Of a stretch of 64,000 nt of DNA, positions 12,350 through 20,460 are shown one piece after another; position 1 is the first letter of the stretch; each line of letters starts with the position of its first letter. The stretch lies in NCBI GenBank assembly GCA_949358305.1, contig CASHSZ010000135.1:124001-188000 (forward strand). Direction: 5' to 3'. The notes beneath the pieces were generated by a model that had not been told where the DNA came from, did no database searches, and saw only the letters and a list, made by a program, of their open reading frames with translations. The position numbers and the translations under genes are program-made. The DNA comes from Strigamia acuminata (lineage: Eukaryota > Arthropoda > Chilopoda > Geophilomorpha > Linotaeniidae).

Positions 12350-12707
12350 GAGACAGCCAATCAGCGTCAAGCAAAATGATGTCATCAAAACATTTGAATT
12401 CCGAACGGAATAAAAATGCAAAAATAGCAAAGAATACAGGTGAAAACACTTCGAAATGAAATAGTAAATGCAGATTATAAGAATATAAAATACAAAAATA
12501 ACGGTTACATTGTGTAATCGTCGCTTGGGACAAACATGGCTCCGGCGAACATTGCAAAAGCGTCAAAACAATTCGAAATTGGAATATAAAGCACTTAATG
12601 TAAATAACAAATAAAGTATCGAATAAAATACAAGAACAATTATTAATTCTCATCACAAAATACTGAATGAATAAACACAAGTTTAATAAATACGAATATG
12701 TTGATCG

Positions 12708-12757
12708 AGCCGAACATTCTCGGCTGCGCTTTTACGGCAGCCGACAACGAACGTTCG
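12708..12757. other. GC-rich switch-like inverted repeats (3' LTR)
   Basis: TCGGCTGC (12720-12727) pairs perfectly with GCAGCCGA (12737-12744). The same left arm can instead pair its TCGGCT with AGCCGA at 12708-12713, so the two hairpins exclude each other. CGAACGTTCG, a 10-bp palindrome, follows at 12748-12757. This GC-rich patch stands out in an AT-rich LTR. Confidence 0.5.
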
Positions 12758-12809
12758 AAACAACTGATCGAAGCAATTTGGGCAGTTCTAATGCATCCAG
12801 AAAGAAAGA

Positions 12810-12829
12810 TCAGACTCGAATTAGTCTGA
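12810..12829. other. Inverted repeat TCAGACT/AGTCTGA (3' LTR)
   Basis: A perfect 7-bp stem with loop CGAATT, conserved at 20563-20582 in the 5' LTR. Confidence 0.45.
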
Positions 12830-13255
12830 AACAGTAACAAAACGAACTCCAAATGAGTTTTAAAACACTAAACGAAAGGTTAGAAGACGGAAGCAAAAGT
12901 CCGCTAGGAACCGAAAATGACGTATCGAGCATCGCAAATGTATGCCAGAAAACGAAGAAAACACTAGAACTGCACGCAATAAACACAAAATCATGGAAAA
13001 TTAATAGAAAGGTTCATAAATGCACTCAAAAAGACACGAATAAAATAATAGCAAGGTATTAACACTAAATTAAAGCGAAAAGTGACAATAAAAAACAATG
13101 AAAAACATTTAATAAGTCAAAATTCCTGTAAAGTGAAAAATATCAATTAATTATGAAAAATAAAACACCAAAGGAAAATTAAACAAATCAAAGCAATTAG
13201 TAATATTTATTGACACAATCTCAGCACAACAATTCTTCCACGCTGTCTTGCAACA

Positions 13256-13308
13256 GCGAATTGCCGGCGAGAGAACAGAGAAGAGAAAACACAACGAGCT
13301 CAAACAAA
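13256..13308 (-). other. 3' untranslated segment at the expected polypurine-tract site
   Basis: The 53 bp between pol and the 3' LTR should hold the plus-strand primer, a purine run on the sense strand. Instead the sense strand reads TTTTCTCTTCTCTGTTCTCT (about 13272-13291), a pyrimidine run, followed by GCCGGCAATTCGC and then TGTTGC. The purine-rich strand here is the antisense one. No other purine run lies next to the LTR. Confidence 0.7.
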
Positions 13309-16300
13309 TCAGTCCAGTTCAAGAGCTCTCACATGCTTAACTGATCTTTTCAGTTCACGTCCATCTGGTAGCACTACTTTAATGACTCGAGTAAAACCAT
13401 CCTCACCTGGAAAAATCTCCTTTATCCGGGCAAGTGGCCAAAAATAGGGATTTGTTCCTATTTTTTCTAACAACACAATCTGATTCACTTTGGGACTTTT
13501 GAAATTTCTATCGCCTTTGGTTTCATAAAAATTTCGCAATTGCATAAGATAACTTTTTCTCCACACTCTCCAAAATTCCCAAATGAACTGTCTGCGCTTA
13601 ATGTCTAATTTTCTTAAATCCGTCTTTTTGATGGCACTCAAATTTTTGTTTATAAGGTATTTTGGTAAACCACCGGTTAAAAAATTTTCAGGCGCCAAAA
13701 TTCTGCCTCCATCAACACTGTCGGGAACGTAGGATAAAGGTCTTGAATTTAATACGGAACTAATTTCCAAAGCTAAAGTTTGAAGAGTCTCCAAATCAAT
13801 GGTATATCTAAGCAAAGTTTTTCGAAGTTTATCTTTAACTGAACGGACAAGGCGTTCCCATGCCCCTCCCATCCAGGGGGACAGTGGTGGAATAAAAGTC
13901 CATAACACTCTTTTTTCAGATAGGAAAGTTTGTATGTCCTTGTGACCAATGAGCTTGCCCCATGATTGTAACTCCACACTACCGCGTTCAAATGTTTTGC
14001 TATTATCTGAGAATATTTTGGCAGGATATCCAAAGCGAGCTCCAAATCGTCGCATTGCTAACAAAAACTTGGGAACAGAAAGGTCTTCGGACACTTCTAA
14101 GTGTAGGCTTCTCGTCACCATACACGTGAATAAAAGAATATAAACCTTTTTTCGTTCTTTTTTGTTGTTGCCAACATAAATGGGTCCAAGATGATCAATT
14201 CCAGTGTGTTGGAATGGAGCCGCTGGAGTTACACGTTCAGTGGGAAGGTCACCAGTAGAAGGGTTATTTCTCGCAAGTTTAGCACGTCTGCAAATTGCAC
14301 ACTCTCGAATCACTGTCTGAATTGTTTTTCTTCCTCTTATAATCCAAAATTGTTCACGCAAGTGATAAAGGGTTTCACTAATATCACCGTGAAGTAGTTC
14401 TAGATGTGCTTTTCTGATCAACAGTCGTGTTATCCAACTATCGTAATGCAAAATAATGGGATAGACTTCATCAAATGTCAACAAAGATTTTTTCAAACGG
14501 CTTTGAAGTCTCAGTAACCCGTTTTCATCAATAAAGAGTTCGAAATTCCTTAAAGTGGAATGTTTGCTTAATTCCTTTTTGTTTTTCACATCCTCAACTT
14601 CCTCCAAAAAATGCAATTTCTGCGAAAGTTTTAGGATCTTCAGTTGGTTTGCCTCCAACTCGAGTGGCGAGAGGGGCTCACCGCGAACAAGTTGACTTTT
14701 CCATCTCATTATGTAGGAAAACACTCTCAAAAGTCGATTGTAATTGCTAAAACGTCGGAAAAATTTGTAAATAAAATTCTCTTTTACTTGAATAGTCATA
14801 ACAATTAATTTTCTCTCTTCATCGGGTGGGTTTTCCTGTATAACTTCTTTCTTTTCCAGTTTTGATACATCAACACCGTCCCACCAAAGTTTATTGTTCA
14901 TCAAAGTTTTTGAGTTGTGTGGACGGGTCAATAGGTCAGCTGGGTTGAATTCGGTTGGCCCATGAGACCATTGCTCAGGCTTGGAAAAGGAAACAATTTC
15001 CTGAACACGGTTTGAGACATACGGTTTCCATGCATTTTTTTCAGAATTAATCCAGGCGAGTGTGATAGTGGAGTCCGAGTAGTAACGAACTTCAGTGATG
15101 GGGTATCCAGGAAGAAAGTTCTCGAGCAGATATTTTGTCATTCTGACTCCAACCACTGCTGCTGTTAATTCGAGTCGAGGAAGAGTTACTTTTTTGGCCG
15201 GCGCAATACGGCATTTACTTAACAACAATGTTCTTTTGCCCTCCACGTTGACGACAAAAATCGTGCAGCCAAATGCTTTTGTGCTGGCGTCACAAAAAAC
15301 TTCTAGGGTTATTTCCTGACCTGAATAAGTATTTAACCAACGTTGAACTTTTAGTTCCTTGAGTTGTTGGATGTCGGAATTCCATTCTTCAATTTCTTTT
15401 TTCTCTGAATCAAGAATCTTTTCATCCCATTTTTTCGTCCGAGCCCAGATCACTTGAATGAGCAATTTCATTTGCAGAATCACAGGAGCCAAGAGTCCCA
15501 TGGGATCAAAAATTGAAGCTAAAAATGAGACAACTTCTCGCTTTGTAATCGGAATTTTTTCAATTTTCGGTATTTTAAACATTATCATGTCCTTTTCTGT
15601 GTCCCACAGTATGCCGAGCATTTTAATGATTCCAAGACTAGAAAATTCCTCGCCCCGCATGTGGAATCCCTCTTTTTTCAAGTTCTCGAAGACGTCTTTA
15701 CTGCAAGTCGCCCACTTCACAAGGGGAAGTTTTCCGCTGTCTAAAATCATTTTTAATCTCTCGCAATGTGTCGTCGTGTCGGCTGGAAAATCTCCTCCAG
15801 ATGTTAAGTCATCCATAAAAATTCCATCATCTAGCGCATCAACTTCTTTGGCGTGTGTTTTCTCAAATTGTTTTGCATGTTTTCGAATGGTTGCGCATAG
15901 GAGGAATGGTGAGGAAATAACACCAAAGGGCACGACGATCATTCTCAGGATCATAATATTGTTCCACAGGTTTTGCCACGAATAAGGCTGCTTAAAATAA
16001 TCACGAGCCACCCACAGAAAGCGTAAAAAGTTTCTTTGAGTCGGGTTGATCATAACCTGCAGAAATGCCTGCTTGATATCCGCTATTATCGGGATGCAAT
16101 ATAGACGAAATCTCACAATAACAAGAATTAAGTCAGGGTTGAGGGAAGGTCCCGGAAATAAACAGTCATTGAGGGAAAGTTTTCCCTTCTTGGATGAAGA
16201 CGCGTTAAATACTATTCTAAATTTAGAAGTATCACGATCCTCTTTTATGACGGGGTGGTGAGGTATATTATATATCCCCTTCTTGAGAAAACGTTCCTCC

Positions 16301-17202
16301 TTTGGGACTTCCTCCGCGTGATTTTCCTCGATGTACTGCCACATTGAGTCGTCGTAACGTTTTTTATAGTCCTCATTTGCATCGATTCGTTTAAGCGTGT
16401 TGGCTAATTGGTTCATGGCGAGTTCCCAGTTGGATTCTAAGTCAGTTTCTTGTCCATTAAAGGGAAGCATCACTTCATATCTTCCGTCGTCAAGACGTTT
16501 CGTTGTGGCTTCAAAGCGATCTCTTGTGAAATCGGATTCTTTTTCACCAGCATTTATACCAATTGCCTCCAAATTCCACAATTTGTCCAACTTCTCATTT
16601 ATGTCAACGTTGCAAGTGTTGCAACACGTGGTTAAGTCGGCTTCATCATCAAACAAATCGATGTTTCCAGCTGCACCGGTGAGAACCCAGCCAAATAAAG
16701 TGTTTATAAGGCCCAAATCCTCGTTGATTTTCCTCTTGCCGTCTTTCAGAATTTTCCACCAAACATCCACTCCTAATAAAATGTCAATTTGGGATGTTTT
16801 GGCAGGTAATTCTTCAGCCAACTCAAGATTTAATCCTTTCACCTTTTCTATTACAGTGGAGTTTAAAATTCCTTGCACTCTTGGTAGATTCTCGACCGAT
16901 AACATTGTCATTTTGATTTCTTGCGTGTCATTTCTGCTTTTCAAAGTAACGTTAAAAACGTCATAATCCGTTGAAGCAGGAGTAGAATCATTAAAGCGTT
17001 GTGTCGTGGCCGAAATGCTGCCGCATTTTTTCAACTTGATTCTTTCTACTAACTCAGTAGTTATGAAGGATCGGTGACTGCCTGGATCTATCATGCCTCT
17101 GATGTGATGTGAACCACCATTTCTTGTCTTAAGATCGGCAGTGAAGATCATTAGTTGAAGAGTCGCGGAGATCGCGCACGAGACATGTGTTGTCACTTGT
17201 GG
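13309..17202 (-). CDS. pol: BEL/Pao Pol polyprotein: protease, RT, RNase H, integrase
   Basis: Processes Gag-Pol, copies the RNA to DNA and inserts it. Residues are counted from the GTG at 17196, which is not a likely eukaryotic start; the first ATG is residue 16 (17151). Protease (DUF1758-like): about 10-150, active-site D37 in IDPGS, where the usual DSG/DTG is DPG. RT: about 320-500, with D373 in IADIKQAF and FMDD at 460-463. Peptidase_A17-type segment: about 530-690. RNase H: D636, E676, D708, D754. Integrase: zinc site H931, H936, C966, C969; catalytic D1001, D1064, E1114. DUF5641: about 1198-1293. The stop is TGA at 13309-13311. The frame is intact and all expected catalytic residues are present. 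Expression presumably needs readthrough of the upstream TAA or internal initiation. Confidence 0.95.
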   Translation of the reverse strand, partial: PQVTTHVSCAISATLQLMIFTADLKTRNGGSHHIRGMIDPGSHRSFITTELVERIKLKKCGSISATTQRFNDSTPASTDYDVFNVTLKSRNDTQEIKMTMLSVENLPRVQGILNSTVIEKVKGLNLELAEELPAKTSQIDILLGVDVWWKILKDGKRKINEDLGLINTLFGWVLTGAAGNIDLFDDEADLTTCCNTCNVDINEKLDKLWNLEAIGINAGEKESDFTRDRFEATTKRLDDGRYEVMLPFNGQETDLESNWELAMNQLANTLKRIDANEDYKKRYDDSMWQYIEENHAEEVPKEERFLKKGIYNIPHHPVIKEDRDTSKFRIVFNASSSKKGKLSLNDCLFPGPSLNPDLILVIVRFRLYCIPIIADIKQAFLQVMINPTQRNFLRFLWVARDYFKQPYSWQNLWNNIMILRMIVVPFGVISSPFLLCATIRKHAKQFEKTHAKEVDALDDGIFMDDLTSGGDFPADTTTHCERLKMILDSGKLPLVKWATCSKDVFENLKKEGFHMRGEEFSSLGIIKMLGILWDTEKDMIMFKIPKIEKIPITKREVVSFLASIFDPMGLLAPVILQMKLLIQVIWARTKKWDEKILDSEKKEIEEWNSDIQQLKELKVQRWLNTYSGQEITLEVFCDASTKAFGCTIFVVNVEGKRTLLLSKCRIAPAKKVTLPRLELTAAVVGVRMTKYLLENFLPGYPITEVRYYSDSTITLAWINSEKNAWKPYVSNRVQEIVSFSKPEQWSHGPTEFNPADLLTRPHNSKTLMNNKLWWDGVDVSKLEKKEVIQENPPDEERKLIVMTIQVKENFIYKFFRRFSNYNRLLRVFSYIMRWKSQLVRGEPLSPLELEANQLKILKLSQKLHFLEEVEDVKNKKELSKHSTLRNFELFIDENGLLRLQSRLKKSLLTFDEVYPIILHYDSWITRLLIRKAHLELLHGDISETLYHLREQFWIIRGRKTIQTVIRECAICRRAKLARNNPSTGDLPTERVTPAAPFQHTGIDHLGPIYVGNNKKERKKVYILLFTCMVTRSLHLEVSEDLSVPKFLLAMRRFGARFGYPAKIFSDNSKTFERGSVELQSWGKLIGHKDIQTFLSEKRVLWTFIPPLSPWMGGAWERLVRSVKDKLRKTLLRYTIDLETLQTLALEISSVLNSRPLSYVPDSVDGGRILAPENFLTGGLPKYLINKNLSAIKKTDLRKLDIKRRQFIWEFWRVWRKSYLMQLRNFYETKGDRNFKSPKVNQIVLLEKIGTNPYFWPLARIKEIFPGEDGFTRVIKVVLPDGRELKRSVKHVRALELD

Positions 17203-17205
17203 TTA
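17203..17205 (-). other. TAA stop between gag and pol in one reading frame
   Basis: Gag ends in TAA, followed by CCA CAA GTG, and pol continues in the same frame with no further stop for about 1,297 codons. No frameshift site is needed. A stop followed by C is a comparatively leaky termination context. Many BEL/Pao elements have gag and pol fused in one frame, so this may be programmed readthrough or a recent nonsense mutation in this copy. Confidence 0.9.
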
Positions 17206-18543
17206 CTTGGGCTTATCGACAACGCTTGATGAATTCTTTGTATCCGACTTCTTGCAAATGGTGGAGTGATGTCTTCCGCCACAATGTTTGCAGGAAAACT
17301 TCACTTTACAGTCCCCGACGCGATGGCCAGTTCTAAAACAATTGAAGCAAAGTCTATTCTTTTTGATGATTTCAACCTTCGCATTAACTTCGAATTCCTT
17401 TTTGCATGAACCATTCAAATGGTCTTCTTCACAAAAAATACACTTGATGGTCTTCGAGTTGGAAGATTTGTTGTCTTGTTTGGACTCTCCGGACTTCACT
17501 TTAGCATTTGATTGCGGTTTAGAATCTTGAGTCGCAGCACACGTGGTCATGGAACCCTTTTGCTTGCTTTTTTCGGCTTCATTTTTCTCCTTCTTTACTT
17601 TTTCAGAATGAGAAGAATTGTCAGTTCTTTCTGCCATAGCTACTTCCTTCAAGAAAAAGTCAAGTAGTGTCATAATGTTTTTGTTTTGAATTCCATGCAC
17701 CTGATAAAAACGCAATGCCATTTGAGTTGGAAATTTGCTAATAATATCCGGCATGAGAAAAGCACCTGAAGTTTGTATTGGTATTTTCAACTGCTCAAGG
17801 AGTCTGACGGTGGAAGAAATTTTGGTTAAATTTGTTCTTAACGCTTTAGTTGGATAGACACTCGTAACAATTTTCATTTCTCTAATTGATCTGATGAGGG
17901 CAGTTTGCTGTGCGTCCTCATCCCCGTAGTTCCTCTCCAACTCTTCACGAGCCAAATGGTATGATTCCTCGATCAAGGGAAAAGTTGAAATCAAAGTGGC
18001 TGCTTCGCCAACACACATTGTCTGTAGATATTGAAGCTTTTCCACGTCGCTCAAGTCTGGATCCTTATGTACTGAATTTTCAAAGTTACTTTTGAAAGTC
18101 TTGTACTTCAAAATGTCCCCATCGAACTTCACAGACTCCAATTTTGGCAACTTCTGGAATTTTCGAAAAGAAGCATTCATTGTCGTATGACCGCCAGATG
18201 CAGTTGACATGTTTAGTCGTCCTCCCAGTGTAGGAAGGGACCGTTTCGATACTTCCCAACGTCCGCGGAGAAGATCCACTCTTGTTTGAACTGCCTCGAG
18301 TTTTTCAATGGCTTCAAGATAAAATCCATGTTCAGAATGTATTTGAAGATCATTGAGTTCATTGACAGCACGTGTCTCTCGAATATTTGCTGTAGATAGC
18401 AGCGCCTCCAACTCTCCCGGGTCGCTGGTCTGCTCCGATACAGTCAGCAAAGCGGAGAGTGAAGTGAGTAGCGCTTCCCATTTTGTCTCCAGAATTTCTA
18501 GTTGTTCTGGAGTGATCATGTTTTGCACGGAAGGATCTGCCAT
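17203..18543 (-). CDS. gag: BEL/Pao Gag protein (446 aa)
   Basis: Structural protein that forms the cytoplasmic virus-like particle and binds the element's RNA. It starts at ATG 18543 (MADPSVQNMI), after a purine-rich leader end, and stops at TAA 17203-17205. Residues 1-105 are rich in Leu and Glu and look helical. About 125-300 is the DUF1759 region typical of BEL/Pao Gag (KLPKLESVKFDGD onward). About 305-365 is a Lys/Ser/Glu-rich linker. The C-terminus holds three zinc knuckles: C368-C371-H375-C380 (CX2CX3HX4C), C399-C402-H407-C412 (CX2CX4HX4C) and C418-C421-H425-C430 (CX2CX3HX4C). This triple knuckle is characteristic of BEL/Pao. The frame is intact and continues in phase into pol after the stop. 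Identification is firm; the use of the stop codon is not. Confidence 0.95.
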   Translation of the reverse strand: MADPSVQNMITPEQLEILETKWEALLTSLSALLTVSEQTSDPGELEALLSTANIRETRAVNELNDLQIHSEHGFYLEAIEKLEAVQTRVDLLRGRWEVSKRSLPTLGGRLNMSTASGGHTTMNASFRKFQKLPKLESVKFDGDILKYKTFKSNFENSVHKDPDLSDVEKLQYLQTMCVGEAATLISTFPLIEESYHLAREELERNYGDEDAQQTALIRSIREMKIVTSVYPTKALRTNLTKISSTVRLLEQLKIPIQTSGAFLMPDIISKFPTQMALRFYQVHGIQNKNIMTLLDFFLKEVAMAERTDNSSHSEKVKKEKNEAEKSKQKGSMTTCAATQDSKPQSNAKVKSGESKQDNKSSNSKTIKCIFCEEDHLNGSCKKEFEVNAKVEIIKKNRLCFNCFRTGHRVGDCKVKFSCKHCGGRHHSTICKKSDTKNSSSVVDKPK

Positions 18544-18751
18544 GTTTTCTCTCCTCTCACAAATTCACGGCTGCAAATTGCGAAAAGGAAGATAAAATCT
18601 CGTTTGACAAAAAACACTTCGCTTTCAATTTTTTAAAAGAATAAAATTCTCAATTTTATCCCCCAAAAATACACAGAATTTTTCAACGTTTAATTGCCCA
18701 AATGACAAAAAATCAATTGAAAATGCACAAGAATATCGAGTGTTTTGACAA

Positions 18752-19603
18752 TCAAGGATGCCAAAACAAACGAGCGACCTTGATCACGTATGAAAAACGT
18801 GACTCAAAAAGTCCTACACAAGTTTGAAATATTTTCGGCGATTCGTTTGGAACGAAATTCGCACGAAAATCACTATTAAATTTTAACGTTAATGACTGAC
18901 AGCCCTTGCAATGAGAGACTGACCAGTAACTAGCTTCAAAAAATCTAAATCTCCCCTGGTTATGCCAGTTATATGGAGATGCATGCATAAAATTAAAGAA
19001 AACACTAAAACAATTTGCAATAAAATTCACTTTTACTAAAATTCCCTTAAGATTAGCATATGAAACAGCAATAACACCAAAAAGAATACCCAAAACAATA
19101 CCCTCATGCAAACAAAACCTCCAAAATAAATGCACTGAATGATAAAACACAAGAAAAGCAATAAATCCAGGGGCGAATCGACTTCTCAGCACAGCGCGTT
19201 GTGTTATCCTTATCCAAGATGGCGACCGTAGAATCCCGCTGATGACACACAAAAGTTCGCACTCGACGCAAGAGCTGTCCCAGTCGTGACTGTTGTCACG
19301 TTGAACGGCGACACTCGTAGCAGACGACGAATCACGAACGTATTGTTCTCCCGTCGCAACAAACACGCGAAGAAACGTATCCAAAACGAACCGGAAAAAC
19401 TCACTGATTTCAGACGGAATCCTGGTCACGTGCACCACAAGAACGTATTCGATGTTGCGGTCTGTCAACACCAAACAGCTAGGAATGGGGTTGGGGCTAT
19501 TTGAATTTCCCGCCTCTAAAAACTCAAGTGATCGTATTGTTAAATTCGTACGAAAACCGCGCTGAGAACACAAATCCGCACTGAAAACTATTGTTGAATG
19601 CAT
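18752..19603 (-). CDS. Candidate leader open frame, 283 codons, function unknown
   Basis: In the sense direction an uninterrupted frame runs from an ATG at 19603 in the 5' LTR through the LTR/leader junction and the primer binding site to a TGA at 18752, 209 nt before gag. The frame stays open further upstream, but only with a TTG at 19639. It is not in gag's frame. The translation has no domain I recognise. It is hydrophobic in the middle, with a likely membrane-type stretch around FIAFLVFYHSVHLFW and GIVLGILFGVIAVSY, but T-rich sense DNA tends to give such residues. So long an open frame is unexpected by chance in sequence of this composition. The ATG context (CTCCATGC) is weak, and translation would have to be reconciled with gag initiation downstream. 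It may be an unusual upstream ORF, a leader protein or chance. Confidence 0.25.
   Translation of the reverse strand: MHSTIVFSADLCSQRGFRTNLTIRSLEFLEAGNSNSPNPIPSCLVLTDRNIEYVLVVHVTRIPSEISEFFRFVLDTFLRVFVATGEQYVRDSSSATSVAVQRDNSHDWDSSCVECELLCVISGILRSPSWIRITQRAVLRSRFAPGFIAFLVFYHSVHLFWRFCLHEGIVLGILFGVIAVSYANLKGILVKVNFIANCFSVFFNFMHASPYNWHNQGRFRFFEASYWSVSHCKGCQSLTLKFNSDFRANFVPNESPKIFQTCVGLFESRFSYVIKVARLFWHP
19214..19228 (-). promoter_or_regulatory. YY1/PHO-like motif in the leader
   Basis: The plus strand reads ccaagatggcgaccg, whose sense complement is CGGTCGCCATCTTGG. AAGATGGCG is the classic YY1 core, and Pleiohomeotic in insects recognises GCCAT. The ten bases atggcgaccg recur in unit 1 of the LTR repeat at 20248. 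Binding is inferred from the motif only. Confidence 0.35.
19416..19437 (-). other. Putative primer binding site, tRNA-His-like
   Basis: On the sense strand TGGTGCACGTGACCAGG starts 15 nt after the LTR end. Read on the plus strand it ends in CACCA, as a mature tRNA 3' end does. The preceding bases, AATCCTGGTCACG, match the T-arm and acceptor 3' side of eukaryotic tRNA-His as I remember it; the element has one extra T before GCACCA. The 15-nt gap from the LTR is longer than usual. A different tRNA or a host-specific tRNA-His is possible. Confidence 0.5.
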
Positions 19604-19867
19604 GGAGCATTGATGGGAACACCGATGAATAATTTCCAATGGAGTGCTGAATCAATGGCTAATCCAGGGAAAGGCTTAACTACTCGCGCCACATTGCTTA
19701 AATAACATGAAACGGGAGTAAAATTAAAAACAACTTCTTTAATCTAAGTTAAACAGAAGAGTGAAGAAAATACATCAATTACATTGGTTCTTTTGGAACC
19801 GCACATGCGCAGTAACCATTACGGCACGCGCCAAGCCGATAGCGGCGAAATACAATAACAAAAGAAA

Positions 19868-19889
19868 CTCCGTTGTCATAGCAACGGAG
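19868..19889. promoter_or_regulatory. Perfect 8-bp inverted repeat with RFX X-box-like palindrome (5' LTR)
   Basis: The copy of the 12155-12176 element in the 5' LTR, unchanged. Here it would lie in transcribed R/U5 or the promoter-proximal LTR, so it could act as DNA site or RNA hairpin. Confidence 0.45.
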
Positions 19890-20043
19890 GAAACGAAATC
19901 ACAGCAAAGTTGTAGTTACATAAAAACTGCACGAAAAAAAGATTGTGACATACTAAAATGATCACAAGAATACCAGGAATATTTAATCTAATCACAACAA
20001 TAAGATCTGAAAAGTAAAACAGTGCAAACGGAGCAAAAACAAT

Positions 20044-20062
20044 GATCGTCAAGCAGACGATC
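20044..20062. other. Inverted repeat GATCGTC/GACGATC (5' LTR)
   Basis: The same 7-bp stem and AAGCA loop as 12331-12349. Confidence 0.5.
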
Positions 20063-20243
20063 GAGACAGCCAATCAGCGTCAAGCAAAATGATGTCATCA
20101 AAACATTTGAATTCCGAACGGAATAAAAATGCAAAAATAGCAAAGAATACAGGTGAAAACACTTCGAAATGAAATAGTAAATGCAGATTATAAGAATATA
20201 AAATACAAAAATAACGGTTACATTGTGTAATCGTCGCTTGGGA

Positions 20244-20305
20244 CAAACATGGCGACCGGCGAACATAACATAGGTATTGGATCAAACATGGCGTCCGGCG
20301 AACAT
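20244..20305 (-). repeat. Tandem 39-bp repeat in the 5' LTR, two units (one in the 3' LTR)
   Basis: The plus strand has caaacatggcgaccgg at 20244 and caaacatggcgtccgg at 20283, each followed by cgaacat, 39 bp apart. The 3' LTR has a single unit at 12530-12552. Loss or gain of one unit by slippage or recombination between the 22-23-bp repeats, plus a 1-nt change, accounts for nearly all of the LTR length difference. The shared sense motif CGCCATGTTTG resembles a YY1/Pleiohomeotic core (GCCAT). Confidence 0.85.
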
Positions 20306-20460
20306 TGCAAAAGCGTCAAAACAATTCGAAATTGGAATATAAAGCACTTAATGTAAATAACAAATAAAGTATCGAATAAAATACAAGAACAATTATTAAT
20401 TCTCATCACAAAATACTGAATGAATAAACACAAGTTTAATAAATACGAATATGTTGATCG

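Larger units (their letters stand above)
11740..13255 (-). repeat. 3' LTR of the BEL/Pao element (1,516 bp)
   Basis: Matches 19453-21008 base for base apart from the single unit of the 39-bp repeat, a 1-nt gap beside it (ggctccgg against ggcgtccgg, near 12540) and T instead of C at 12765. Offset between LTRs is 7,713 bp on the low-coordinate side of the indel and 7,753 bp on the other. One substitution in about 1.5 kb implies very little time since insertion. A sense ATTAAA at 12025-12030 could serve 3'-end formation. Sense transcription leaving this LTR would run into the left satellite block. Confidence 0.95.
18544..19452 (-). other. Untranslated leader between 5' LTR and gag
   Basis: A 909-bp region that would form the 5' leader of the genomic RNA, carrying the primer binding site near its start. 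Packaging signals are expected here by analogy but none can be recognised. Just before the gag ATG the sense strand is purine-rich (GAGAGGAGAGAAAA, 18544-18560). A sense-strand YY1/PHO-like motif CGCCATCTTGG lies at 19214-19224. A long open frame in a different frame from gag crosses from U5 through this leader (listed separately). Confidence 0.85.

Noticed and set aside
12336-12680. 114-codon sense frame inside the 3' LTR
   Set aside because: It begins with TTG, not ATG, is disrupted by the 40-bp length difference in the 5' LTR, and has no recognisable domain.
12853-13062. 69-codon plus-strand frame in both LTRs (also 20606-20815)
   Set aside because: It is identical in both LTRs only because the LTRs are identical; it is antisense to the element and without known similarity.
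13256-13308. Possible env gene or third ORF downstream of pol
   Set aside because: Only 53 bp lie between the pol stop and the 3' LTR.
13773-16966. Open frames overlapping pol in other frames, such as 15458-15985 (175 codons) and 16397-16966 (189 codons) on the plus strand
   Set aside because: They are antisense or out-of-frame shadows of the well-supported pol frame and show no domain of their own.
17083-17088. DPG instead of DSG/DTG at the protease active site as an inactivating mutation
   Set aside because: DUF1758-type BEL/Pao proteases tolerate variation at this position and the flanking S-x-x-SFI pattern is intact, so loss of function cannot be claimed.
19426-19446. Similarity between the element leader (sense CTTGTGGTGCACGTG) and the satellite (cttgtggtgtttgtg)
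   Set aside because: A 9-bp identity plus a few bases is too short to argue for shared ancestry or homology-guided insertion, and integration uses integrase rather than such pairing.
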